Below, in pieces: positions 1 through 9,079 of a stretch of DNA of 15,134 bases. How positions within the stretch are numbered: position 1 is the first letter of the stretch; the number at the start of each line of letters is the position of its first letter. The notes beneath the pieces were generated by a model, which did no database searches, was not told where the DNA came from, and was given only the letters and a program-made list of their open reading frames with translations. The translations under genes and the position numbers were made by a program. The DNA lies in contig JAQIWT010000784.1 in assembly GCA_034696485.1 (NCBI GenBank), forward strand, positions 1 through 15,134, read 5' to 3'. This DNA is from Isohypsibius dastychi. Its lineage: Eukaryota > Tardigrada > Eutardigrada > Parachela > Isohypsibiidae.

Positions 1-100
1 TGTTGCCCCCCTGAGTAGACCCTCCGAATCAGAAAAAAAAACTGAACAAGAAAAAAACATTTTCGAATTTTTTTGACGGTCTGTCATCCAGATAACAGGG

Positions 101-122
101 GGGTGTATGCAAGCATACACCC
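101..122. repeat. perfect 10-bp inverted repeat, 2-base loop
   Basis: Arms 101-110 (GGGTGTATGC) and 113-122 (GCATACACCC) are exact reverse complements separated by AA. It could be the end of a small foldback element or chance. No matching copy was noticed elsewhere in the window. Confidence 0.7.
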
Positions 123-723
123 TACAACAGCTCGAATGAGCCTCTGCTTGACAGGGACGGAGAGTAGGGGTTGGTTTGTATGTGGTCCGTCATTGCATCG
201 GAATGTGCGGAATGGCTGAGCGGACATGCTTTCTCCACTAGGACAGAGCAGAGAGCTAACGCAGACATGTTCCCCACACAAAACGTGCGCTTCTGCCTGC
301 CTGACTTTGTCTGGAATGTGAGAATATTGAAAATTGTTACTTCCGGAGTAAGGATAGCGATAGAAATGGATCAGCATTAAAAAACGAAGGATGGGTTCAC
401 AATTTAGAAACGCGCGTCCAGGCAGACATTTTTGTTTGCTGTCACATATGTTTCAAAGGTACACTTTTCTGGGAAAATCATTCACATGATCGTGTTATAT
501 AGCAAACGCTGACATTCGTGCTGAGAAATCCAGTTGAACTGGTTGCTTCGTGCAGGCGATATGTGTTCATGGAATTACTTCGAAATCACTACTTTCTCTT
601 CCTAACGAAGTGTATTGACATCTGTTCAAGAGACAGCGAGAAAAGAACTTTGGTGGTCCCGAAATCATTTTTAATGTCCTTGATATCACCCACATGCTAT
701 TTATAGGAACCCTGAGCTACATT

Positions 724-796
724 CATGAGCTGAAAATAAGCTGAACGATGGATTTCATGCCCTAGCATGAGCTGAAAATAAGCTGAACGATGGATT
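724..796. repeat. 31-bp direct repeat, 42-bp period
   Basis: The 31 bases at 724-754 (starting CATGAGCTGAAAATAAGC) recur exactly at 766-796, separated by 11 bases. The second copy starts exactly 42 bases after the first, so this is a recent, nearly two-unit tandem duplication. No third copy is present. Confidence 0.9.
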
Positions 797-3011
797 CGGA
801 AAAGAGTCAGCTCAGCCTTGTTCAGCTTGTAATAGGCAACTAGTTCACGCCGTGCCTCTCCGTGCTATGTTTCACGAACATAGTGTCCAAGAATTCTGGA
901 TCCCATGTACCTGGCAACGCGCCACAGAGTGGGTGATATCAAATAAGCGATTAGAAGCGTTGCTTTATAATACAGTTATTTAGATCATGCAATATTCATA
1001 ACATATTTGTTTCACGCTAACCTGTGTAGAGATTGGAACAAGTGCCATTTCTTCTCAAAATTTTCACGCTCGAATTTGAGTTGGATTTTAATTTGAGCTG
1101 CTGTCATTTTTCGAACTATCTGGGCTGGTGACACTGGAGCTGATTGTTGGCCTAATATTGTTTTTATGGCCCCATTCGCAAAAATCGCACATGTGGCTTG
1201 TAGTGGGTGATCACTGAACCTTGGAATCTTTCTTCAGCTGTATAACTTGTGTTAGGAATTCGTTTATTCTTGTAATCGCTAACTCTTCCAGACGATTCAC
1301 CTTCATGGAAAAATATGACATGACAAACATCTGTGTTGTTGTGAGAATGTTACATTCGATGTTGTCAAGAATCATCAGAGTTAAGGGTCAGTCTTGTTCG
1401 TCATCAAGCATTGCGACGTGAGAAAAACTGAAACTACCATATCCGCTCTTATGATGTGTTGTAAACAGTTGTTTATGATACTAGGCGTAGCTTCGTTGTG
1501 AATCTCCGCTAACCCCGACAGATCTCACTCACAATTCATCGCTCGGTTTATTCTCCAGGATTCAACATACTGATGAGGTTCATAAGTGGGAAAATACACG
1601 AAATTTGTGGCGCTAGCGAAGAATTGCAGAACTCTGTCTGAAATTTGTTCGACGTTCATGCTGGCGTTATAAGAGTGCGTCACAGAGATATTCCTTCTTT
1701 TTTCCCCCTTTTGATCTGCCAACGAAAACTATTGGATTCTGGTGACAATATCTTACGTTTCTTGAAAAACACAACGTGGACTATTGGTCAAATAGCTACG
1801 GAGAAAACTGTTCAAAAACAACTTTTAACTTCCCGTGTTTGACTACAGCAAACATATCGTACTCAATTAATAATCAAAATGCACGACACAAACAGTTGAC
1901 AGCAATTCACCCCGCGTGATCTGCGTTTCGACTACTACTCAGTTATATAAGTAATAATTCTCCTAATCACCGATGGTCCTGAATTTCTTGTCGCGAGCAG
2001 AATTCATTAATTTTTGCACCTGGTCACATACGTGGATCTTGTTTGTGCCATCCATTTACAACATAAGAAATGGTGGAACGAAATACGAAAGTGAGAGATG
2101 TTTGTCAATTCCTCGGAAATTGAGACTTTATGTTCTCTGTAGATGTGCTCTTTAGATGTGCTAGTCTTGTGAAAGATGCATTTCGTGATACCATGACCTT
2201 TCGAATTATTTTAGGTTTTTATCATTCCTCGAAAGTTTCATCACCTGCTTGCATGCATGAAATGACTCCGATGACCGCATGACCGCTGGCTCCAATTGCT
2301 ACTGTCAATCAAAATCAAACCCGCAGACAGAATGAGTGGCCTCACGCTACTGGAAGATTCAGAAACTAGCAATCACCATTTGCTGAGTCTTTTGGGTGTT
2401 TTTTCCGTAGGACATAATGTTTGAGCACATCGAAAAGTGCCCTCGTCGGTTTTCATTTGATTCTTAAATCAAACTTGTGGTGTTTTTGCTCGAACGTGCC
2501 CGAACTGCTTCAACGTCTCACAGTATGTAACGAATAGCATGGAAGTTGGAGTTTCACCAAGTTTCTGTTTGGATAGATTTTCTGTGTTTTTACATTGCCT
2601 CTTTCCAGTGATTTGTTGTTAAAATTCTGCGAATTTTCACGAGGCCATACATTTGGACTGAACTTCAACGATCGCATTTCGTCCTGGTTTCCCGAGAAAT
2701 CGTGTGAGTTTTTTATCACTTTTTTGGTTCTGTTCGTTGTAAAAGCTTGTTTATCTCTGTACAGAAACGGTTAGGCCACAACAAGCTTGTTCCACTATTC
2801 CAGATCCACCTCGATGTTCAATGTTGTGATCCTCCATGACAATGTAGTCTCATGTTAGGTTTTCTAACTAATATTTGGTTTTGTGGGCCCTTGAAGATTT
2901 GACGAGCATGCACCATTTACATTTTGGGTAAACTTACGTTAATTTTCCGTATCTTAAATCAGTTTTTCTTTTCAAGTTGTATGGTAGAAAGCAAGCTCGT
3001 GAAGAAATTAG

Positions 3012-3410
3012 CTAAACGGGTTTGACCGGGGAGTTGGCAGATTTATACGGAAAAGATCAGATAATGCGAGTCAGGCGAACGGTTTTGTGGCATTTGATTC
3101 GGATAATGTTTTCCTGGTTGCAATTTCTGGTTCATCAGTCGCTTCTGTTTTCCATGTGCCCCAATATGATAATATAACTCATCTCACGGAATTTTCTTTT
3201 TTCTACAGTTCCTGGTTTCTTGAAGCGGGTAGGTTGGAATCGATCCGTCGGAAAATCGTATATGCGTCATCATCTTCCAGCATTCACCTCACAACCAAAT
3301 CCAAGTTCAATTTTGTCGAAATTTACGACGAATTTTCAATTCAGACAATGTATTGCAACGATCTTGGTTATATCAAAGGTTATACCCATGGAGATCGGAT
3401 TTGCTGTTGA
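3012..3410 (+). pseudogene. open frame of unknown origin, possibly decayed element coding DNA
   Basis: The frame opens after a TAG at 3009-3011 and stays open for 133 codons to a stop at 3408-3410. The N-terminal third is basic (GRFIRKRSDN) and is followed by a hydrophobic segment (NVFLVAISGSSVASVF). I recognise no family. A second frame (to 3426) is also open over 3200-3426, so the reading frame is uncertain. It sits upstream of, and on the same strand as, the ATPase relic, so it may be another gene of that element. There is no good ATG at the 5' end. It could equally be chance. Confidence 0.25.
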
Positions 3411-3422
3411 GTCACTAAGATT

Positions 3423-3857
3423 GTGAGTGCATTGACAGATAATGGTCCGAGAAACACCGAAATGATGTTTGGCTCTGCTTGTTCCCCAACTCAAGAAAGT
3501 TTCGAAGAATCGCTGGCAACAGGTCTTCTGATTCAACATGAAAAACTTCGGTTGCTAATGATAATTTGTCAATATGGTTTCCTGGATCAGCTCTTTGCTG
3601 ACTGTTTCGGTAAAACCGAGAAAATGAAATTTCGTCTTTATAACACAACGCCGGAAACATCTGCTCCGATCGGTTTTTATACGATGTTATTTCAGTCTAT
3701 AACTTTCAAACAAGACTGCACATTCATTGGAATAGCTGATCGACTCTTGAGAGACCTATGTTTGAAGACTGAGATTGAATGTGTGGACTTTTGTCAAACA
3801 TTAATCTCAAAAATGATCAAAATACTGTGTACTTCGTTTTCAAGAATAGTCGACTGA
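3423..3857 (+). pseudogene. 144-codon open frame of unknown function
   Basis: This is the longest unbroken frame in the left half of the window. It opens with GTG and contains methionines further in. The translation is of mixed composition, with several Phe/Cys-rich stretches near the C-terminus, and no motif I can assign. A shorter minus-strand frame (3415-3660) overlaps it. Its only support is length, same-strand placement upstream of the ATPase relic at 4163, and a lack of low-complexity sequence. It could be a capsid or accessory gene of the same decayed element, but that is inference. Confidence 0.3.
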
Positions 3858-4162
3858 TTGTGATGGGTGGCTAAAGCAAAGACATAGCTTACCAATTTTG
3901 GGCTGAGGGGTGACTACAAAGTTTGAAAAATCCGAAATATTGTCGCTGTGTATGGACATCACGTGAAAAGTCAACTCCATTATCTTACCAAACGAAAAAC
4001 ACCTGAGTTTGAACCTGAATTGTTCTCTGCTGTCAGAATCCGAATAAATCATCTCAGAATAACAGTCAATGAATTCCACATAGGCAATCGTGTCATTAAG
4101 CGACCGAAAGTCGACCAAAGACATTCACAACGCTGTGATAGAGCTGCAAATATTGCTCTGTA

Positions 4163-4797
4163 ATGATAAAAATCAAGATCGATTTGCGTCTTGGCTGCAT
4201 GATCTCTGGTCCTACCATGAGTAGAAAGTCTTTTTTTGTCTCTCAACTGTTAAGTAATCCTCGAATTCTCAGCCCAATACCGAATTGGAGTGTGTACGTT
4301 TACGGTTCGTGGGAGCCACTGTTTGAAAAGTTGCCGGCGGTGGAGTTTGTGAAGGGTGTTGACGGTCTTTCTGAGATCAAATTCGACAAAGTTGTCAAGA
4401 ATGTTTCAATACGCGATGATCTGATGTCGTCAATCGTGGATAGGAAGAAGATGGGAGATGAGAAGTTTACTCAAAACCATTAGAATGTCAGTGTGATGCT
4501 GATTGTCCAAAACCTGTTCCAACAGGGTCAAATCATGTGCGATATTGCGCTGAATTGTCAGGTTATAATCTGGTTCAAGTCCCCTCGAGATGTTTAATGA
4601 ATCAGGGTTCTGAACAATCAAACGGGCATCAAAATATCCAGGGAATACTTTCATTGAATCCTTGTGGAAATTTATTCATGAATCTTCAACCTAAAGCCGC
4701 TGAGACAATCAGTTTGCAAACTGGTCAATTTGGTGATTTGCGTGAGGTTTTCACTAAAACACGAAAAACGGTAGTCCCGAAAACGTTACATATATGA
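4163..4797 (+). pseudogene. broken P-loop packaging-type ATPase (A32/HerA-FtsK-like, Polinton/adintovirus-type element)
   Basis: The first open segment (4163-4483, 106 residues) has, in order, a degenerate Walker A at residues 16-23 (GPTMSRKS, where GPTGSGKS/T would be expected), an EFVKG segment at 61-65, a Walker B-like RDDLM at 84-88, and FTQNH just before a TAG at 4481-4483. The same frame continues after the TAG for 37 codons with a QNLF motif and a KSPRD motif, then stops at 4595. Later parts of the domain lie in two other frames (for example about 4630-4670, and 4537-4797 containing NLFMNLQPK). It is therefore disrupted by one in-frame stop, at least two frame changes and two altered P-loop glycines, and cannot be an active ATPase. 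The order P-loop, DDLM, QN, R/N-rich strand is that of viral genome-packaging ATPases of the A32 type; similar proteins are common in invertebrate genomes as endogenous elements. The precise family assignment is inference. Confidence 0.6.
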
Positions 4798-4949
4798 AGG
4801 TGACAGTGTAAACGATGACTCGGAGGCGACTAAATGGCTTTCTGGATACACTGAACCAGGCAGAAATGGAAGATTCTGGATGAGCTTTTCTCGATTCTGC
4901 CACCAACCGTGACTTGATGACTAACGAACAAGAGAAAATCATTTTTTGA

Positions 4950-5072
4950 TTCAAAAAACCAGTTCACGTAATTGTAAGTAACAGAATCAAACACACAGGT
5001 AAAAGAAAAGTTGAACGACTGAAAAAAGGCTTGATCGGCGCGATATCACCAGTTCTTGCGTCTGTCGCATAA
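4950..5072 (+). pseudogene. small basic-hydrophobic peptide fragment downstream of the ATPase
   Basis: A 40-codon frame opens after a TGA at 4947-4949 and ends with TAA at 5070-5072. It is very basic in its first half, then has a short hydrophobic tail (RLKKGLIGAISPVLASVA). This basic-then-glycine/hydrophobic layout resembles small core or membrane-active capsid peptides that can follow packaging ATPase genes in adenovirus-like and Polinton-like elements, which is inference from composition and position. No ATG is present in the open segment, so it is at best a remnant. Confidence 0.3.
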
Positions 5073-5180
5073 CCGTTCATGAAATGAACACGTTCTATTG
5101 GTTCCAGTTTCGACGTATGACAGAAAAGGCACAGCAGAAAATGTCAAGAAAAAAAAGGATTCGATGCAGAAACCGAATAA

Positions 5181-5423
5181 GTGGTGAATGAGATGTACGA
5201 AGATGAGGCTCAAGCACTCACTACCTCACTTTGTTTATTTCTTAACAAAGCAAAAACAAATCCAACAAAAATAGTCTTTTCACCACGAGTAGTAGTAGAG
5301 AGAGCGGTCACGCGTGATGTCACAGACATTGTTTTGACCGCTCCTTCTACAGACAAAGACGAAACGACACAAGTTGCACGAGCTGAGCAAAACATTACCA
5401 TTTGTGAGAAAAATTGGTACTAA
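5181..5423 (+). pseudogene. 80-codon open frame, third in the ATPase block
   Basis: The frame begins with GTG (first ATG is the fifth codon) and ends with TAA at 5421-5423. The translation is acidic near the start (NEMYEDEAQ), then polar and Val/Thr-rich. I recognise no family. It follows the small basic peptide on the same strand and may represent the next gene of the same element. Two minus-strand frames (5210-5401 and 5280-5462) overlap it, so coding on this strand is only favoured by context. Confidence 0.25.
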
Positions 5424-5449
5424 GCCCAAGAATGCAGTGAAAATCCTAA

Positions 5450-5626
5450 GAGATTGTTCCAAATCGTGTCGAACATTGTTCCGGACTTGTTTCTCACAAT
5501 TCAGAATCTGAACGAGAAAATACGCTTACACACGATAAATTCTGGATGCTGAAGGATACATGGAAAGATCCAAGATCACAATTCATGGAAATGTTTTTTG
5601 AGTCAGGCTCGCCAGAAGTGGCATAA
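5450..5626 (+). pseudogene. 58-codon open frame, unknown
   Basis: The frame opens after a TAA at 5447-5449 and closes with TAA at 5624-5626. Its C-terminal half (FWMLKDTWKDPRSQFMEMFF) has the look of a helical protein domain, rich in aromatic and charged residues. No start codon lies near the beginning, so this is a fragment. It may belong either to the ATPase block or to the retroelement downstream; the sequence does not decide. Confidence 0.25.
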
Positions 5627-5705
5627 GAAGTTCTCTTACAAAAATCATTGTTCCAGTAAAGATTTTCTTACTTATTCTTATTCAATTCTGCATTTATGTG
5701 CTTAA

Positions 5706-5915
5706 GTATCAGATAATATTATTGAAGCGCAACAACCTTACTATATTTTCGGGGATATGGCTCTTGCGGCATCACCACAAATTAAATCACAAGGGTGTGA
5801 GACGCCTGAGGAATTATTCAGTTTAGATGAGAAAGCTGTTCTCTCGGGATCAGCAGTTAATAAACAACAAGCAGTTATGTATCTGTTACAGAATAAAATT
5901 GAAAATCAAATTTAA
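5706..5915 (+). pseudogene. 70-codon open frame, possible gag amino-terminal fragment
   Basis: The frame opens after TAA at 5703 and stops at 5913-5915, with an ATG at 5757. The translation is helical and polar (for example EELFSLDEKAVLSGSAVNKQ). It immediately precedes the segments carrying the gag hinge and zinc knuckle on the same strand, so an N-terminal gag origin is plausible. I cannot identify a capsid motif such as a major homology region. Confidence 0.25.
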
Positions 5916-5999
5916 GGCAGAAATACTGTCGTCGAATGAAATGCGTCTCTTAGAATAAAGCACGATACAGAAGGTTTCATGAATGAAATTAGCGGATAA

Positions 6000-6495
6000 T
6001 TTGACGAATTATCGCAACTATTTGATCATCTACATGCATCACGAGAGGTCAATTGTTCTAGCCATTCTAATTTGTTCCAGCCCAGAAGTGTCAATTTTAG
6101 CACGAGAGACCATGATCAATATGGCAACGACCGGTATCGCGATAATAGTCGTAGTTTTAGCGGTCGTCTGGGAATCAGAACAGTGTTTTTAGATCAAATA
6201 ATACTTACAACGCTGCTGGTTACAAAGATAATGGTGAAAAAAGCATGTTTAATTCTCGGGACAGTCAAAACAAGCTAGCTGCTGTCAATGTTGTAAAGTT
6301 GGACATATGCGTTTGTCTTGCCGTTCCAGGAAAGAAAGAGCGAAAAATCACACAAAACAATACGGTGAGTATAAAAATCAACAAATCAGGCAGCATGGTT
6401 CACCGCAAAGATCATCAACATATTCTGTTTTACCTCCAAGACCTTATGCAACGCCTCAGTTTGAAAATACCTCGCAACCTGCTCGTTTTTCTTAG
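6000..6495 (+). pseudogene. broken retroelement gag (nucleocapsid region with one CCHC zinc knuckle)
   Basis: After an in-frame TAA at 5997-5999, a frame open to 6276 encodes a region rich in Asn, Ser, Arg, Asp and Tyr, typical of a gag linker. The frame then changes: 6253-6495 carries a zinc knuckle C-x2-C-x4-H-x4-C whose ligands are encoded at 6280-6282, 6289-6291, 6304-6306 and 6319-6321. A basic Gln/Arg/Ser-rich tail follows and ends at TAG 6493-6495. The nucleocapsid knuckle binds packaged RNA in LTR retroelements. At least one stop and one or two frame changes make this copy nonfunctional. No flanking LTRs or primer binding site were found. Ty3 versus BEL/Pao cannot be decided. Confidence 0.55.
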
Positions 6496-6705
6496 ACAGA
6501 TTTGAAAAAAGCTGATGATGCGAATGAGCTCCTTCATGGAAAAAGTTCAGATGCTCAACTCTGTTCATTCCAGAATTATCATATCAATTCGACTGGAAGC
6601 GTGACTGATGACGCAAGAAAAACTTTTTCTTACACGGCAACCGCAACGAAATCTGGAAATGAAATGAGCCATCACGAAAACTTTAAGACTTTACTTAAAT
6701 AACGC

Positions 6706-7043
6706 ATGAATATTGTAGCAAGGATAAATAACTTCATGGCCTCATGTATCTCAGACACGGGGGCGGACAGGAATTATGTGTTACTAACGAAAAACTTGTA
6801 TCGAAGCTTAAATAACTTAGAAATCAGTGGAGTGATCCATCGATTAAACTTTTTCAGGAACTAAAATCACCCGTAGAGGGTACGATTATTGATTTGGAAA
6901 TAGCTGAAACAACAACATATACCAACGCTTTTATTATTTACTATTTACCGAATACTTTAAATGAGAATTTATTACCGGGAAACGACGCTTTGAGTGAACT
7001 GGGACTAGTGATTGATTATGGAAGAAGCTTGGTGTATTATTAA
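6706..7043 (+). pseudogene. broken retroviral-type aspartic protease
   Basis: An ATG at 6706 opens a 52-residue segment (to TAA 6862-6864) with the active-site motif DTGAD at residues 17-21 (bases 6754-6768), preceded by hydrophobic residues as in retropepsins. The second half of the domain lies in another frame (open 6816-7043) and ends with LLPGNDALSELGLVIDYG, matching the usual C-terminal LPG-N-D-x-L plus L-x-I-D strand of gag-pol proteases. The two halves are therefore separated by a frameshift between about 6816 and 6862. It lies 211 bases downstream of the zinc-knuckle frame on the same strand, as expected for gag-pro order. No reverse transcriptase follows, so the pol region has been lost or never inserted here. 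Confidence 0.65.
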
Positions 7044-7397
7044 GGATGTTGGAGAATTTGTCGATGAAGGTTAGTTTAATGGAAAAATTAGGTTAAGCGA
7101 AATCAACGAATGTTTCTCTTATCTTCAGCCAACAATATTGATCAAGACGTCGAATTTGGTCACGAGTTTGACGACCTCAAAATTCGTGACGAAAACCAGG
7201 TTATGGAAGACCTGTACCAAATTCACCGCAGAGAGCAAAAAAGAGATCTGGAAATGATGCGACAATTCGTGTTGTCTATTACAGGGATCTATGTGGCAGA
7301 TGAAAATTTTGTTTTTCTAGAGCAGTTCCAACAAAAAAGCGACCCCTACCACCGACAAGCCGCTTTGCAGAGTCATCATTTCTACCATAACAGTTAA
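7018..7397 (+). CDS. possible two-exon gene for a 106-residue acidic, probably helical protein
   Basis: An ATG at 7018 starts a frame (MEEAWCIIKDVGEFVDE...) that reaches a donor G|GTTAGT at 7070. A pyrimidine-rich acceptor (TGTTTCTCTTATCTTCAG) ends at 7128, giving a 59-base intron. Exon 2 continues in frame to TAA at 7395-7397. The product is acidic, then charged and helix-prone (EDLYQIHRREQKRDLEMM), with no signal peptide or known motif. AATAAA lies 110 bases after the stop. The first exon overlaps the last codons of the protease relic in another frame, which is odd: either a young gene grew over the relic, or this is a chance splice pattern or further element sequence. A minus-strand frame at 7279-7596 overlaps. 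Function unknown. Confidence 0.4.
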
Positions 7398-7996
7398 CAT
7401 TGATATCTTTGATGAGTTGTCGAACTATTTTGCTTTTGTTGAATGTTTTCATGCGAGAACATAATTGTTCGATATTTTTGTGGCTTCTATTTCTACATTT
7501 GGATTGAATAAATTGTAAATTAATCTGCAGAAATGATTCAGCTGCCGAAACCGAGAGTGTTCGAGGGAACGCACCTTCTTTGTGCTTTTCGGGCATCGAA
7601 AATCCTCAGTACATGCTTTCAAAGCTGAAGCTACGAATCTGTTGGGTCGAAACAAATGCCAGAATGGGTACAACAGTCAAATCTGTTATATTCGGTTGGG
7701 GCAATAACTTCTAAGCAGTAAGCGACCTTTAGTTTGAAAGTAACGTGGCGATTCATTGTTCCGTGGACCTACCAGTTAGTCCAACTTACAAGTTCTATTT
7801 CATTGAGATGCTTAATTACCGTTATTGCATGTTCGTTCTACCGATTGAATTTTTCAACTAGTTCGCGGCAGAACTAGGCAAGTGTAATGAAAATTTTTGT
7901 AAAACATGAAATAGTGCTAGTTGAGCAAAGGGGTCACCGTCATTCGATGTCTTTCGGGTACCTGAGGAGAAGCAATTCAGTAATATTTTCCAGATA
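7398..7996. other. no recognisable gene
   Basis: Only short frames on the minus strand (7279-7596, 7449-7673) occur here, with no motif. The AATAAA listed separately is the only candidate signal. Confidence 0.45.
7507..7512 (+). terminator. candidate polyadenylation signal AATAAA
   Basis: AATAAA on the plus strand 110 bases downstream of the stop of the 7018-7397 frame, in an AT-rich context. It fits a 3' UTR of that candidate gene but could be chance. Confidence 0.3.
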
Positions 7997-8730
7997 TCAG
8001 CAATGAAAGATTTGCTTACAAGTCAGGCGGATAACAATAAGCAGTACGATTGTGACGCCCCCAAGCGTTGGCAGAAGGGAGATCGGAATCAGACGCACTA
8101 GATCATAATAAACAGGTGGAACTCGCGTTGTTCCGATGCTGACAGTTACTGGCGCTTCCCCAACGGCAGTGGTGGGGAGGATTGACGTTAAATTGTTGAC
8201 TGCGGTCAAACTTGAGCCGATAGGTTGCTCAAATCGACACGATCTGGGCAGCTCGACGTTATGTTGACGGACTCTGTTACATAAAAAGATGTAAGTCGTT
8301 GAATGAACAATAGTTGAATGAACAAGTTTCAGTCATTACCAGAGGTCATAGTTCGGTTCAGCGCGTAACCAGCGGCTACTCCAGAGCCGATCATTGCTCC
8401 AGCTTTGAGAGTCCCGTTGCCAACAGAGTCTGCAGCAGCCTTCGCCGTACCCGATCCGACGACGGATCCAGCATTAAATCCAATTTTCGCAATCGCACGC
8501 AGAGACAGGGATCTTGAAAATGGTACTCCACCTGGTTGCTTGATGACAGCGCTTACAACTGGATGTATTGGACCTGCTCGACTCATCTCGCTAGCCATGT
8601 GACGAGCTGATGTGGCCGCTGATGCCATCCTGCTTACAAAGTTTCCAATGTGTGCTAAGAACGCAAATGGTCCCATCGCGATAATATTTGTAAGAACAGC
8701 ACAAAATACAATAATACTAATGAACTTCAT
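7997..8730 (-). CDS. two-exon gene for a 197-residue signal-peptide, single-pass membrane protein
   Basis: Exon 1 (8730-8340) starts at ATG with a clear signal peptide (about residues 1-18; hydrophobic ISIIVFCAVL core, cleavage near A18). A Gly/Ala/Ser-rich region follows, roughly residues 36-130. The donor G|GTAATG at 8339 and the acceptor TTTGACCGCAG ending at 8200 define a 140-base intron. The join preserves the frame (phase 1), and exon 2 (8199-7997) ends at a stop. Possible N-glycosylation sites are N105, N125 and N133. A hydrophobic segment at about 168-187 (IPISLLPTLGGVTIVLLIVI) is followed by a short basic tail (RLTCK), predicting a type I membrane protein. The Gly/Ala helix-like stretch with GSG and AAG motifs could insert in or lie on membranes. 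I do not recognise the family. The reading frame is intact over both exons, unlike the element relics around it. If exon 1 is read through, it ends two codons later. Confidence 0.6.
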
Positions 8731-8947
8731 AGTGAAAACTTGACAAAAGCTCTCTCATCGATTTGAATGAGGGTCTGAGCGTACTGATGGTTTGCTTCAA
8801 ATAGTAAAAGCAGCCTGTTGCTACGTTCTCAAATTCGCACAGCAGAAGTGGGAGGTTTCTTCTTGGAAGAAGCTACGCTGAATCGTCACAGGTCTGCGAT
8901 CAGAAGAAGTTAGAACTGACCTCTCACCTTGAAACTGACAGAAATCG

Positions 8948-8955
8948 CTTTATAA
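8948..8955 (-). promoter_or_regulatory. candidate TATA box for the membrane-protein gene
   Basis: The minus strand reads TTATAAAG here, about 218 bases upstream of the ATG at 8730. A TCAGTT initiator-like sequence follows closer (about 19 bases) than the usual 25-30, and GTGAGAGG...CGCAG downstream could be a short 5' UTR intron. This is position-based and weak. Confidence 0.2.
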
Positions 8956-9079
8956 TTTGTCGGCGATCAGCTCTTTTGTTTTATTCGAATGAATGAAAAT
9001 AAAACTCCTGGTAGACGGCAGTATGAGACAGATAGTCATAAACATTCTGGATCTGATGAGAACAATGAAATGTGGTTAT

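Larger units (their letters stand above)
1..3008. other. long stretch without a recognisable gene
   Basis: I see no protein family, RNA gene or convincing exon chain here. Open frames are all short (about 60-100 codons), occur on both strands at similar length, and show no motif I recognise. The best candidate is a minus-strand frame at 1525-1722 that runs into a good splice donor (GTGAGTGAG, reading leftward at about 1530), but its product is unknown and it lacks an ATG, so I do not call it a gene. A 10-bp hairpin and a 42-bp duplication are listed separately. Confidence 0.5.

Noticed and set aside
84-380. Overlapping plus and minus frames near the left end
   Set aside because: Similar length on both strands, no motif and no splice signals that extend them.
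1525-1722. Minus-strand exon with a GTGAGTGAG donor
   Set aside because: One good donor and a plausible acceptor exist, but the product is unknown, there is no ATG, and the next exon could not be identified.
3840-4124. 94-codon minus-strand frame
   Set aside because: No motif; it lies opposite the plus-strand frames of the ATPase block and runs between them, so it is more likely a shadow, though not excluded.
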